Source: Psychroserpens sp. NJDZ02
Lineage (GTDB): Bacteria; Bacteroidota; Bacteroidia; Flavobacteriales; Flavobacteriaceae
Length of the DNA: 64,000 nt
Assembly: GCF_004843725.1 (NCBI RefSeq)
Contig: NZ_CP039451.1
Location: forward strand, 3,850,001 to 3,914,000
Direction: 5' to 3'
The translations under genes were made by a program, and so were the position numbers. Every line of letters begins with the position of its first letter. Within the stretch, counting starts at the first letter, position 1. The notes beneath the pieces were generated by a model, which worked only from the letters and a program-made list of their open reading frames with translations, was not told where the DNA came from and searched no databases. Below are positions 1-7,731 of this stretch, piece by piece.

Positions 1-2
1 AG

Positions 3-149
3 ACTCTTGAACTATTTAATAAAGTTTTCTTACTAAGGGTATGGAGTGAAAAGGAAGAAGTGAAAATCCTTATTGAATTATTTGGTGGGTGTAATAGAAA
101 AAAAATAATTGTTATGTCAAAAGAACCTATGCTAATCCATAAAGACTAA
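3..149 (+). CDS. C-terminal end of an unknown cassette protein (cut by window edge)
   Basis: An open frame enters from the left edge and ends at TAA 147-149, giving 48 residues that finish in MSKEPMLIHKD. There is no start inside the window. Nothing in it matches a family I know. It lies directly before the first recombination-site half (GTTTTACA, 159-166) and an inserted group II intron, so it is the tail of the first cassette of the array. The 3' half of its site is at 786-969. Confidence 0.55.
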   Translation, partial: TLELFNKVFLLRVWSEKEEVKILIELFGGCNRKKIIVMSKEPMLIHKD

Positions 150-158
150 ATAAATAAC

Positions 159-166
159 GTTTTACA
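159..166 (+). repeat. R''-like half of attC-like site A, interrupted by intron 1
   Basis: GTTTTACA directly precedes the intron terminus ATCGAGTAG. By comparison with the empty site at 6640-6778 (TTACA followed by ACACGG) it is the left arm of the cassette-end site. Its partner, the 5' end of the same cassette, would lie left of the window and is predicted to read TTGTAAAAC. Confidence 0.5.
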
Positions 167-785
167 ATCGAGTAGACGGCTCCGACTAAAATAGCCGGAG
201 TGCGCCTCTCACACCACCGCACGTACGGGTCTCGTATACGGCGGTTCGTAAATCATCACGCCAAAGCTCTTTTCACCCTTGACACTATCTCCTAATTTAG
301 GCATAGGCTACCACTAGTGCTCCTATGCGAATTTTGAAGAGAATCACGTTCAGTCCTTCCTTACTTGTGAGACCTTCTGAGGTATTCCCTCAACTCGTTT
401 CCTGTAAGTACTATGACCTCTGCTGACTTCTCCAAATAGTCAACTCGTAACTTTGGAGACCTCCCCAGGTAATGGCATCCTCTTTCACTCAATCACTGCC
501 GTATCTACATAGTTACCCTTTTGTTACTGTTTGGGCGTTACAATGATGTGCTTGCTTACCCGAATAACTATGCCTCTGTATACGATTTCTGTTCGTCAGT
601 ACCGAGTTTTGTTGTGGTATTTGCTCATTAATCAATCACAAATAGCCTTCAGATAAAACCTCACGGTTTTCACCCTTGCGACTTACTAATGCTTCAAGAC
701 GTTACTCCTGCGCATAAGGGACTTGCACCCTCTAGATTAATTATCTACCTTTAGGTAAATAAAAAGATGCCCATGCTGGGCACAC
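167..785 (-). mobile_element. ORF-less group II intron 1 (619 bp, complete ribozyme)
   Basis: Read on the minus strand it begins GTGTGCCCAGCATGGGCATC and ends CTACTCGAT, the usual termini of bacterial group II introns. Near the 3' end is a compact domain V hairpin: AACCGCCGTA, then a short loop with GAGA, then TACGTGCGGTGGT. Domain VI follows, CTCCGGCTATTTTAGTCGGAG. The 5' domain carries the typical GGGTGCAAGTCCC region. Domain IV holds no reverse transcriptase ORF, so movement would need a maturase supplied in trans. It is inserted antisense to the cassette genes, between TTACA and ACACTG of an attC-like site. The ends are inferred from the intron-free site at 6640. Confidence 0.85.
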
Positions 786-978
786 ACACTGTATAAAAAA
801 CATAGGACTTTTGTCTTAACTCCAAAAGTCTGTGTTAATTTATGAAGTCCGTCAAATATAAAATTTGGCATTTTCAACAAAAAATATAAAAGCAAAATAT
901 TATATTTGGCTAAGTGTCAAACCGAAACGATAGTGCTTATCAACTGCTCTACGTTTCTTATACTAAACGTTGTAAACA
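786..978 (+). repeat. attC-like site A, distal part (type 3 spacer) and cassette B junction
   Basis: This continues the site split by intron 1. It starts ACACTGTATAA and ends TTCTTATACTAAACGTT. The inner arms GTATAA and TTATAC are complementary. The junction G is at 969; TTGTAAACA (970-978) belongs to cassette B and is the reverse complement of that cassette's 3' end at 1574-1582. Fragments of the same spacer (AACGATAGTGCTTATCAACTG) recur near 5060, and diverged forms occur near 16.1 and 19.2 kb. Confidence 0.6.
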
Positions 979-1011
979 ATTAAACCAATCAGAATCTGAA
1001 AATAGAACAAT

Positions 1012-1359
1012 ATGAAATTAGTAGGCTCGTACATTCAATATGGAGGAGGATTTAATAAGGATAATGTTGACAGAAAAGATATTTCTAATGCAATTGAATA
1101 CTTGAGAAAAACTGATGATGAACACGCTGATTTTTGGATTGGAGTTTATGGAGATAAATCTGAAGAAAAAGTTCTAGAAATTAATAAATGGTTTGAGACT
1201 TTTCTACATCTAAATGACAATAAAAACACGTTTTATGCAACTAAACTTAATGACTTTGAGCAAATAACAAATTTGTGTGAGCTTTTCGTTAACGGAAAAA
1301 TAGAAGAAGTTGAAAAAAAAATGATTGGATATAAATCTAAAATAACGCAAACTGACTAA
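1012..1359 (+). CDS. Cassette B hypothetical protein, 115 aa
   Basis: A soluble protein of 115 residues with no signal peptide or membrane segment. It is rich in Lys, Asp and Glu, and its N-terminus MKLVGSYIQYGGGFNK is Gly-rich. I do not recognise the family. Its size and position, the first gene after the cassette junction at 969/970, match ordinary cassette cargo. The ATG at 1012 lies 42 bp after the junction. Bacteroidota often lack a Shine-Dalgarno motif, and none is obvious here. It could be a small immunity-type protein, but nothing in the sequence proves that. Confidence 0.65.
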   Translation: MKLVGSYIQYGGGFNKDNVDRKDISNAIEYLRKTDDEHADFWIGVYGDKSEEKVLEINKWFETFLHLNDNKNTFYATKLNDFEQITNLCELFVNGKIEEVEKKMIGYKSKITQTD

Positions 1360-1413
1360 AAAGTAATTACGGAATGAAAATAATTGTTTCTAGCAAAAAA
1401 CTGATTGACAAAA

Positions 1414-1572
1414 ATGATTTTTACTAAAGAGTCGAAAGACGACGAACTATATGTGTATATGAATGGGAAGCTCGTTTATAAAAGATGGTTAAAAACTGGA
1501 CAATCAAAAGTTTTTGACTTAATGGCTTATGACAAATACACAGAGTATTCAATTAATGAAAACAAAAAATAA
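1414..1572 (+). CDS. Small ORF, 52 aa, second gene of cassette B
   Basis: An ATG at 1414 opens a 52-residue frame ending TAA 1570-1572, right at the cassette end. The product is hydrophilic (MIFTKESKDDELYVYMNGK at the start, YSINENKK at the end). Another short frame starts at 1374 (MKIIVSSKKLIDKNDFY, stop at 1425-1427) and overlaps its beginning. Joining the two frames would give a protein of about 65 residues, so a frameshift in one older gene is possible. I do not recognise it. Its stop lies two bases before the 3' arm of the cassette. Confidence 0.4.
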   Translation: MIFTKESKDDELYVYMNGKLVYKRWLKTGQSKVFDLMAYDKYTEYSINENKK

Positions 1573-1573
1573 C

Positions 1574-1581
1574 TGTTTACA
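1574..1581 (+). repeat. 3' arm (R''-like) of cassette B
   Basis: TGTTTACA, plus the A that follows, is the exact reverse complement of TTGTAAACA at 970-978, the 5' end of the same cassette. The intron remnant begins at the next base. Confidence 0.65.
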
Positions 1582-1772
1582 ATCGAGTAGACGGCTCCGA
1601 CTAAAATAGCCGGAGTGCGCCTCTCATGCCACCGCACGTACGTAACTACGTTGGTCCTTTCGCCCCTATTGCTACTAGCAATACAACTCAGGAACGTATA
1701 CGGCGGTTCACCAAATTGAAGTTTGCGTATTATTAATATAATCTAACAAAGGTTTATACCTTTTTCGTTGAA
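1582..1772 (-). mobile_element. Truncated group II intron remnant (short form, copy 1)
   Basis: The 3' end (domains V and VI, ending CTACTCGAT on the minus strand) is nearly identical to intron 1. The domain V loop carries an extra segment of about 47 nt containing the hairpin ATTGCTACTAGCAAT. Beyond the domain V stem (GGCGGTTCACC) the usual intron is replaced by an 80-85 bp segment found also at 2490-2680 and 4317-4507. The boundary near 1772 is judged from the resumption of the attC-like arm GCCGTATAA. Confidence 0.65.
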
Positions 1773-1901
1773 GCCGTATAAAAATAATGCTTAGTTTAGT
1801 ACTTAATCAAGAGTTAGTGCATTTTTGCTACATCTGATTTTCCTGCGGAAAATCCTCGCATACAAACCCGCAACTATTCTTATACATAAACGTTAGGTAT
1901 A
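1773..1901 (+). repeat. attC-like site B (type 1 spacer) and cassette C junction
   Basis: It starts GCCGTATAAAAATAATGC, carries a hairpin GATTTTCC-TGC-GGAAAATC near 1840, and ends CTTATACATAAACGTT. GTATAA pairs with TTATAC. The junction G is at 1892; TTAGGTATA (1893-1901) is the 5' end of cassette C and fits the integron core GTTRRRY. Close copies of the spacer are at 6649-6769 and 8420-8540. Confidence 0.65.
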
Positions 1902-1911
1902 ATTAAAAAAA

Positions 1912-2475
1912 ATGAGAATACTCTTCATCTTAATAATTGCGTTATTATACAATCTGCCTTCATATTGTCAAAATAATGAACAATTTGAATCGGGAAAAAT
2001 ATATAAGATTTATGGACAAATAACTGACGAAACGACTAAAGACACTCTAAATTTTGCAATTCTTGAATTTATGGATACAGATAACGGAAGAATTAAGGTA
2101 ACAATGTCTGATTTTGATGGAATGTACTCGATATCGTTTTGCTCCAATAAAATAAAAAATGATACCCTTTTATTAAAAACGACTAAAGCATTTTATAAAG
2201 AGAAAAAAAGTTATTATAAAATTGATTCCGATACAATTATTAATATAAGTATGACTTTGGAAAAAGATAGAGTCTATACGGAAAAAGAACTTAAGAGATT
2301 AAAAAAAGGTATTGGGTTTTTCGAATGTGGAGTTGATGATAATTATTTAGTAGATGAAATGGCGTATCAAAAAAATGAAACAACTTATAGACATTATTGT
2401 AGCGGTTTGAAAAAAAAATATAGGAGTTTAATTGATGAGAATGCAGATTTTTCAGAATGGATTTTAGTTGAATAA
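1912..2475 (+). CDS. Secreted protein with a carboxypeptidase regulatory-like fold, 187 aa
   Basis: An N-terminal signal peptide (MRILFILIIALLYNLPSYC then QN) targets the product to the periplasm or beyond. Residues 30-110 (YGQITDETTKDTLNFAILEF, then DFDGMYSISF) resemble the CarboxypepD_reg-like beta-sandwich common in Bacteroidota surface proteins, but there is no TonB-dependent receptor behind it. The C-terminal 80 residues are charged and unrecognised. It is the only gene of cassette C, whose ends (1893-1901 and 2482-2489) are perfect reverse complements. No enzyme motif is visible. Confidence 0.6.
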   Translation: MRILFILIIALLYNLPSYCQNNEQFESGKIYKIYGQITDETTKDTLNFAILEFMDTDNGRIKVTMSDFDGMYSISFCSNKIKNDTLLLKTTKAFYKEKKSYYKIDSDTIINISMTLEKDRVYTEKELKRLKKGIGFFECGVDDNYLVDEMAYQKNETTYRHYCSGLKKKYRSLIDENADFSEWILVE

Positions 2476-2481
2476 TAAAAC

Positions 2482-2489
2482 TATACCTA
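2482..2489 (+). repeat. 3' arm of cassette C
   Basis: TATACCTA plus the next A is the reverse complement of TTAGGTATA at 1893-1901. The intron terminus ATCGAGTAAAC follows at once. Confidence 0.65.
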
Positions 2490-2680
2490 ATCGAGTAAAC
2501 GGCTTCGACTAAAATAGTCGGAGTGCGCCTCTCAAACCACCGTACGCAAGTAACTACGTTGGTCCTTTCGTCTCTATTGCCACTAGCAATAGAGCTTAAA
2601 AACGTATACGGCGGTGCACCAAATTGAAGTTTGTGTATTATTAATATAATCTAACAAAGGCTTATACCCTTTTCGTTGAA
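2490..2680 (-). mobile_element. Truncated group II intron remnant (short form, copy 2)
   Basis: Same architecture and nearly the same length as the remnants at 1582-1772 and 4317-4507: domain VI, domain V with an enlarged loop (CACTAGCAATAGAGC region), then the shared AT-rich segment CAAATTGAAGTTTG...TTTCGTTGAA. Lies antisense to the cassette genes. Confidence 0.65.
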
Positions 2681-2932
2681 GCCGTGTATAATTAATGGCT
2701 AGTTTTAGCTTGCTTACGAAAATTGTTCTGAATGTTCTATTTGTTAAATTATATGACAAAAAATAGTAATTATCTTTGGGGAAATAATTAGTATAAATAT
2801 ACGTAGTTCTACGTATTGTATATCGTATTTATAAAGTGTAGCTTCGCTAAACAAATAAAAAACAGTAACTAAAGTTGCGGATGTCTTGTAATATTTGTGG
2901 AATTAAAGTTTCCATGTAACTAGTTGCCAACA
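2681..2932 (+). repeat. Composite spacer: attC-like start fused to a type 2 site, and cassette D junction
   Basis: It begins like site D (GCCGTGTATAATTAATGGCTAG), then from about 2764 matches the type 2 spacer shared with 5958-6110 and 13121-13280 (GTAATTATCTTTGG, ACTTCTACGTATTGTATATC, CATGTAACTAGTT). The junction G is at 2923. TTGCCAACA (2924-2932) starts cassette D. The hybrid suggests recombination or deletion between neighbouring sites. Confidence 0.5.
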
Positions 2933-2952
2933 AAATAAAACAAGATAAATTA

Positions 2953-4275
2953 ATGAAAAAATATTTAATTATTTTAACATTTTTACTTTTAAGTTGTAAA
3001 AAAAGCACCTCAGTAGAAAATAAAACTGACATATCAAAAAAAGCAGATAGTTTAAAAAAAGATTTAAAACCTTTAGCTCCTAAAAAAAAAGCTTACTTAT
3101 GGTATGTTTCAGATTTTAAAGGAGTGAAATTAAGAAAAACTCCTGATGGAGAAATTATTAATACTCTACCTTATCGTGAGTGTGTTTTCAATTTGAAAGA
3201 ATTAGATTCTACCTTTTCTAAAGAAGAAAGAGAAGAATGGATAAACGTTGAAGTGTCTAATTTTAAACATATTAGGGCTTTTGTTCCTAAATCTAAATTA
3301 TCTTCCAAAAAACCTGTTTTCATAAAAAAGAATGAAATTTTATTTGACTCCATAGAAACTAGAGAATTACCCCTAAATGATACAATTGTTAATACTTATA
3401 CTGGTAATAATAGATTAATGTGTAAGCAGCTAAAATTAGATGATTTTTTTCCAGATTGTGATAATTTTAATATCAAATATCAAGTAAAATTAAACGACTC
3501 AATTGTTTCATTATTTTGCCATTATATGGTTGAAGGTCCTGTCGATGCAGGAGAAGCACCAACAATGACTAAAATAATTAATTATCACCTTAAACACAAG
3601 ATTATTGATATTCTTCCTATACGTTTAGATGATAATCGCCTTAATATTTATCATAAATTTGAAACAGTTTTTAACCTAAAGAAAGATACATTATCTATTT
3701 TTAATAAAGCTATTGATTCTGACTCTATTTGTAATGAAAAATTATATAAAATAGAATCTACAGGAAGGTTTATTGAAATATTTGATTTTGATAAAAAAAG
3801 CGACTTAAATATAGATGATTTTAATTATTTCTATTTAACTGAGAATAGTATCATCAACGATGAAATAAATGGGACTTTTAGTTTTAATAGCATCGATAGC
3901 TTGGAATTTAAAAAATTAAATCTTAGAAGGTTTTATGAAAATGGAGATTACATAAATATTAAGCATAAAACTGAAATAAAAAAAAGTGTAACTAGCGTTG
4001 TAGTAGAACATATTAATGAACTTGATGGCATAGTTGAAGTTAGACTTTTTAATTATGATAATAATTTTAATGTAATGGATAATTTAGTGCTTTATTCTAA
4101 TTCTGAAACTAATAGAATTGTATATGAAATATTCAACGATGCTATATACATTACTAACACGAGTTTAGAAGCTGATGAACATGGTCTTTATAAAATATTG
4201 AAAACTGAGATATATAAAATTAATAATATTGGGCAATTTGTGGAACATAAAATCTTTAATGAACATAGAAAATAA
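2953..4275 (+). CDS. SH3-domain lipoprotein, 440 aa
   Basis: The N-terminus MKKYLIILTFLLLSCKK is a lipoprotein signal with the modified Cys at residue 15. Residues 50-110 (YLWYVSDFKGVKLRKTPDGE, ending in LP and a charged patch) look like a bacterial SH3-like domain with the usual LRxxP...G core. The remaining 320 residues are unrecognised and rich in Asn, Asp and Ile. A second SH3-type lipoprotein sits in another cassette at 8969. Bacterial SH3 domains often bind peptidoglycan or metal-bearing partners, but the role here is unknown. It is the sole gene of cassette D, which has perfectly matching ends. Confidence 0.65.
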   Translation: MKKYLIILTFLLLSCKKSTSVENKTDISKKADSLKKDLKPLAPKKKAYLWYVSDFKGVKLRKTPDGEIINTLPYRECVFNLKELDSTFSKEEREEWINVEVSNFKHIRAFVPKSKLSSKKPVFIKKNEILFDSIETRELPLNDTIVNTYTGNNRLMCKQLKLDDFFPDCDNFNIKYQVKLNDSIVSLFCHYMVEGPVDAGEAPTMTKIINYHLKHKIIDILPIRLDDNRLNIYHKFETVFNLKKDTLSIFNKAIDSDSICNEKLYKIESTGRFIEIFDFDKKSDLNIDDFNYFYLTENSIINDEINGTFSFNSIDSLEFKKLNLRRFYENGDYINIKHKTEIKKSVTSVVVEHINELDGIVEVRLFNYDNNFNVMDNLVLYSNSETNRIVYEIFNDAIYITNTSLEADEHGLYKILKTEIYKINNIGQFVEHKIFNEHRK

Positions 4276-4308
4276 AATTAATACTTAAGAATAATTAGTT
4301 ACAAATCC

Positions 4309-4316
4309 TGTTGGCA
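4309..4316 (+). repeat. 3' arm of cassette D
   Basis: TGTTGGCA plus the next A is the exact reverse complement of TTGCCAACA at 2924-2932, nearly 1.4 kb away. The intron terminus ATCAAGTAG begins at 4317. Confidence 0.65.
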
Positions 4317-4507
4317 ATCAAGTAGACGCCTCCAACTAAAATAGTCGGAGTGCGCCTCTCACACCACCATACGTACGTAACTACGTTGGTCCTTTCGCCC
4401 CTATTGTTACTAGCAATACAACTCAGGAACGTATACGGCGGTTCACCAAATTGAAGTTTGCGTATTATTAATATAATCTAACAAAGGCTTATACCCTTTT
4501 CGTTTAA
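4317..4507 (-). mobile_element. Truncated group II intron remnant (short form, copy 3)
   Basis: Domains VI and V with the enlarged loop (TAACTACGTTGGTCC...CAACTCAGGAACG), followed by the shared AAATTGAAGTTTGCG...TTTCGTTTAAG segment. It has the same insertion point and orientation as the other copies. A few point changes (CGCCTCCAACT) show drift. Confidence 0.65.
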
Positions 4508-4637
4508 GCCGTATATAATTAATCGTAGACTTGTAGCTTACTCACAAAAGTTATCACTGATTTTATTTGTTGGTGTTTATTTACTAAATCTATTGTTTAA
4601 ACGTCGTAACTAATCATACACAAAACCGTTCACAACA
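4508..4637 (+). repeat. attC-like site D (type 1b spacer) and cassette E junction
   Basis: It starts GCCGTATATAATTAATCG and ends ATCATACACAAAACCGTT; GTAT pairs with ATAC. The junction G is at 4628 and TTCACAACA (4629-4637) begins cassette E. The spacer matches 10808-10926 (TATAATTAATTGCTGG) and, loosely, 22225-22395. Confidence 0.5.
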
Positions 4638-4639
4638 AT

Positions 4640-5023
4640 ATGAAAGCGCTCATCGTAACATTTATAATTTTAAATTTTTCATTAACTATTTCTGCTCAAA
4701 ATAAAGCGTGCATTGATATCAAAAATGGAAATTTCAAATATCTAGATTCACAGTCTAACGAATTTATAGTGCAAAGAAAAGACTCAATACAAATTGATAG
4801 TTGTAACTCTGTGAATTTTGTAATACACAGCAAAATTAATTGGAAATCTGATTGTGAATATGAAATGACTATCTACAAAGTTAATGACACTTTGTATACT
4901 CCAATTATCGGCAAAACTTTTGAGTTTAAAATAGTAAATATAGAAAATGATAGTATAACGTTGATTACAAAAACTCTAAATAAAGAACGTAAAACTGAAC
5001 GAATTATGCAGATTTTAAATTGA
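4640..5023 (+). CDS. Small secreted cassette protein, 127 aa
   Basis: A signal peptide (MKALIVTFIILNFSLTISAQ) is followed by about 107 residues with alternating beta-type sequence and Cys at residues 24, 55 and 69. Asp-Thr and Asn-rich strands such as YKVNDTLYTPIIGKTFEF suggest a small beta-barrel or lipocalin-like fold, which is a guess from pattern only. The ATG at 4640 is 12 bp from the cassette junction. The expected matching 3' arm TGTTGTGAA was not found before the next gene, so this cassette end has decayed or been lost. Confidence 0.6.
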   Translation: MKALIVTFIILNFSLTISAQNKACIDIKNGNFKYLDSQSNEFIVQRKDSIQIDSCNSVNFVIHSKINWKSDCEYEMTIYKVNDTLYTPIIGKTFEFKIVNIENDSITLITKTLNKERKTERIMQILN

Positions 5024-5173
5024 ATAGTCGTACAAAACCTAAATCAACATAAAAAAAACGATAGTGCTTATCAACTGCCTTACGTTTCTGATACTTAAAA
5101 TTATGAGGTGTTTTCAATGACTTTCACGGAAAACAGGGAAGTACACATAAAATAGATCTATTAGATTTACAAA

Positions 5174-5881
5174 ATGAAAACTATTTTTACTCTGATATGT
5201 TGTATTTATTTATTCTCTTCCAAGGCACATTGCCAATCCAAAACAATGAATAAAAAACTAGTAGAAGTCTTTGATAATATTAAAAATATAGTTGCTACAG
5301 AACAAAAGGGTACTTCTTTTTATAATAGTAATTTTGAGGTCATTAATTTTAAATATAATAAAACTACAAAAACTATTCATTGGGCTAAAATTGTAAAAAG
5401 ACCTGGTAAGCCTTTAACTGTTATAGAATATACCATCACCTATCTAAAGAAAAATACGATATTGTTTTGGAAAGGAGATTTAGTCTTAAAAAGCTCGGAT
5501 TCTGAATATAAATCCATTGTTAATGATTTTGTTGCAGACGCTGAAGCTTTAGAGCAACATCACAAACAAGTCTTAAATGAAATTAAGAATGGAGAAATAA
5601 TTCTATTAAAGATTGGACAAATTGTGCAATTAAAGGATGGACTTTCTTTAATGTTAAGGTATTTTACACATAAACGTAATTATTTTTTGAATCCTTCACA
5701 AGCGGTGGCTAATGTGCAAGTTATAATAGGTGATGGTACCGAAGAAGAGATAAATCTTAAAAGTCGTTCCTTAGCAGGACTATCTTATCCTAATGATACA
5801 ATTACTTTAAAGGGATATGTTTTTCGGATAAGAGCGTTTTCGTATGATAAGTATATTGAGGTTTTAGTGTCTAAAAAATAG
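5174..5881 (+). CDS. Secreted protein of unknown function, 235 aa
   Basis: The signal peptide MKTIFTLICCIYLFSSKAHC precedes a mature protein of about 214 residues. The C-terminal half (QLKDGLSLMLRYFTHKRNYF, then VIIGDGTEEEINLKSRSLAG and VLVSKK at the end) reads as an all-beta domain. I do not recognise the family. Upstream (5060-5100) is a degraded type 3 spacer; downstream (5885-5974) is the orphan coding tail of another gene followed by a type 2 spacer. Its own cassette ends are therefore not intact. Confidence 0.6.
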   Translation: MKTIFTLICCIYLFSSKAHCQSKTMNKKLVEVFDNIKNIVATEQKGTSFYNSNFEVINFKYNKTTKTIHWAKIVKRPGKPLTVIEYTITYLKKNTILFWKGDLVLKSSDSEYKSIVNDFVADAEALEQHHKQVLNEIKNGEIILLKIGQIVQLKDGLSLMLRYFTHKRNYFLNPSQAVANVQVIIGDGTEEEINLKSRSLAGLSYPNDTITLKGYVFRIRAFSYDKYIEVLVSKK

Positions 5882-5884
5882 AAT

Positions 5885-5974
5885 ATTTTATATTTAATAG
5901 AAAAAGATAAATTCGTAAAAAATGGACTTTCTGATAATACTACTACGCCAAAAACAGTAATTATCTTTGGGTAA
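5885..5974 (+). pseudogene. Orphan C-terminal coding tail preceding a type 2 spacer
   Basis: The frame from 5885 reads ILYLIEKDKF, then VKNGLSDNTTTPK, then TVIIFG and TAA at 5972-5974. The same tail occurs at the end of the remnant at 12956-13144 (ILYIIEKDKF...TPITVISFG), with changes that mostly keep the amino acids. Both are followed by the same spacer. It has no start codon and is the 3' scrap of a duplicated cassette. Confidence 0.45.
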
Positions 5975-6119
5975 ATATAAGTACTTCTACGTATTGTATA
6001 TCGTATTTATAAAGTGTAGCTTCGCTAAATAAATTAAAATCAGGAACTAAAATTGCGGATATCCCATAATATTTTCGGGATATGTGGAGCAAAAGTTTTT
6101 ATATAACTAGTTGTAAGCA
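5975..6119 (+). repeat. Type 2 attC-like spacer and cassette G junction
   Basis: This is a near copy of 2764-2923 and 13145-13280, with shared blocks ACTTCTACGTATTGTATATC, GTGTAGCTTCGCTAAA and TATAACTAGTT. An internal hairpin (ATCCCATAATATTTTCGGGAT) is present. The junction G is at 6110 and TTGTAAGCA (6111-6119) is the 5' end of cassette G. Confidence 0.55.
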
Positions 6120-6130
6120 ATTCCAAAAAA

Positions 6131-6634
6131 ATGAAACAATTCAAATTAATAACAGAGGGAGTTTTAGTAATTGCTTCTTCAAATTCGTTGAAAAAAAAAT
6201 ATGATAATGAAGAATTTGATTATAATTTTCCAGACGGAATTAATGAATTGATTAATCAAAATTCTATAATTGCTATTACAAATTCTGGAGGAGACAACAT
6301 AATAGCTGAATACGACATAAATAAAAAGATTGAATATTATGACTATGACAAAGTTATTGAACAATCTATCGAATTTTCTGATAATGACGAACTGCTGATT
6401 CTATCACATTCAGAGTTTACTATGATTTGTGACAAAGATGGAAACTATAAAAACTATGGATTTCCAATAACATTTTCTGAACCAATGAAAAAAGGGAAAT
6501 ATATTGTTGAAATTGCCGTCAATGATGTTAGTGATGAGTTTGAAATCTATAAAGCATATTTCAAAATAATTATTAATTTAAAGACTCTAACAGGAGAAAA
6601 AATTGAGAATTTTATATGTGAATTGTGTGAATAA
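6131..6634 (+). CDS. Cassette G hypothetical protein, 167 aa
   Basis: A cytoplasmic-looking acidic protein without a signal peptide. The sequence (FDYNFPDGINELINQNSIIA, later FTMICDKDGNYKNYGFPITF) suggests a compact alpha/beta domain of the size of small immunity proteins, but no family is recognised. It is the only gene of the one cassette whose ends both remain intact and free of introns (6111-6119 and 6640-6648). It is therefore the best reference cassette in the array. Confidence 0.65.
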   Translation: MKQFKLITEGVLVIASSNSLKKKYDNEEFDYNFPDGINELINQNSIIAITNSGGDNIIAEYDINKKIEYYDYDKVIEQSIEFSDNDELLILSHSEFTMICDKDGNYKNYGFPITFSEPMKKGKYIVEIAVNDVSDEFEIYKAYFKIIINLKTLTGEKIENFICELCE

Positions 6635-6639
6635 TAAAC

Positions 6640-6778
6640 TGCTTACAACACGGTATATAAAAAAATGCTCTTTTCACCTAAACCAAAGTTAGTTGCTTTG
6701 TTTGCTACTGCTGATTTTCCTTCGGAAAATCCTCGCACACAAACACGCAACTTTCCATATACATAAACGTTAGCAGTA
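6640..6778 (+). repeat. Intact, intron-free attC-like site G and cassette H junction
   Basis: The full site reads TGCTTACAAC, ACGGTATATAAAAAAATGC, a 50-60 bp variable part with the hairpin GATTTTCC-TTC-GGAAAATC, then CATATACATAAACGTTAGC. Outer arms: TGCTTACAA pairs with the 5' end of its own cassette (TTGTAAGCA, 6111-6119). Inner arms: GTATAT pairs with ATATAC. The junction is between G 6769 and TT 6770. This empty site shows that the introns enter between TTACA and ACACGG. Confidence 0.65.
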
Positions 6779-6797
6779 ATAGCAAAAATCGATTAAC

Positions 6798-7175
6798 ATG
6801 ACTAAACTATTTACTTTATTATTATTCGTTTTTAGTTTATCAAACTATGCCCAAAAGAACGCTATGAATGACATAACCAATTTAGTACTCAATACAAAAA
6901 CAGAGATAGACAATTCCATTTCTATTGAATTAACTAGATTCTCACACAAAATTGCAATAAGCCAAGCATCTTTAGCATCTTGTCATTTAATTATTTTTCA
7001 AGAGGAAAAAAAATACGAATTGATGCTTTCAATGTATCAAAGTGCAGATGGAATTGAGAAAGAGTATGAATCTATTAATTGGAATGAATATACAATTCAA
7101 TTAAAACACATTAATTATAATGAATCCATTGATGTCGTAATTATTAAAAATGATATTTTAGTAACTAAAAATTAA
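6798..7175 (+). CDS. Small secreted cassette protein, 125 aa
   Basis: The signal peptide MTKLFTLLLFVFSLSNYA (then QK) is followed by about 107 residues, including IAISQASLASCHLIIFQEEK and ending VVIIKNDILVTKN. The family is not recognised. The TAA at 7173-7175 is followed, in the same frame, by 168 more codons that read as protein with one further stop. The stop may therefore mark a fusion point with an older gene fragment. The gene lies in cassette H (6770-7731), whose ends match with one G/T wobble. Confidence 0.6.
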   Translation: MTKLFTLLLFVFSLSNYAQKNAMNDITNLVLNTKTEIDNSISIELTRFSHKIAISQASLASCHLIIFQEEKKYELMLSMYQSADGIEKEYESINWNEYTIQLKHINYNESIDVVIIKNDILVTKN

Positions 7176-7679
7176 CGAGTAGATCAAGCCAATAAAATCA
7201 TTATTGCCAAATATCCTGAATTTACCTTTGATTCTTTAAAATATGAAATTACAGCTTGGAAAAACACAAAAAAAACTATAATTAAATACAAACGTATTAT
7301 CAGGTTTACTCCTCTTGATAAAAAGAATGAAAATTTACGGTACGATCTTGAAGTTAATGTAATCAACCAGAATATTTGGCCATTTGATCTCTGGGGATTT
7401 GACAAGTTTTACGTTCCCACCAAAGAAGAGCAAAGTAAAATTGATTTTGTTATAGAAAATTTTGGTTTACCTCGTAGAGGTTTTAATAATAGCATTATTG
7501 AAAACCCTGATTCGTATACTATAAACATTGATAATGAGACATCATTTAGCAATTATTCTATAGATAAGACAACAGGTAAAGTTCTTGAAGGAATGATAGA
7601 AGGAGCTCATTTTTAGACAATGCCACCCGAAGATTTTCCTGAACTAATAAAAACGGATCCACTTATTGAAATTAAATAA
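7176..7679 (+). pseudogene. 5'-truncated gene fragment with an internal stop
   Basis: In frame with the gene before it but after its stop, codons 7176-7613 read as convincing protein (IIIAKYPEFTFDSLKYEITA, later NIWPFDLWGFDKFYVPTKEE and VIENFGLPRRGF). TAG at 7614-7616 interrupts, and the same frame then continues MPPEDFPELIKTDPLIEIK to TAA at 7677-7679. There is no plausible start codon. It looks like the C-terminal two-thirds of a lost gene trapped inside cassette H. The family is unknown. Confidence 0.5.
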
Positions 7680-7723
7680 TATGATATATTTTGTTTAATT
7701 AAATGCAGGTAGCAAATAATAAC

Positions 7724-7731
7724 TACTGCCA
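7724..7731 (+). repeat. 3' arm of cassette H, interrupted by intron 2
   Basis: TACTGCCA plus the next A matches the reverse complement of TTAGCAGTA (6770-6778) except for one transition that still allows a G/T pair. Intron terminus ATCGAGTAG begins at 7732. Confidence 0.55.
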
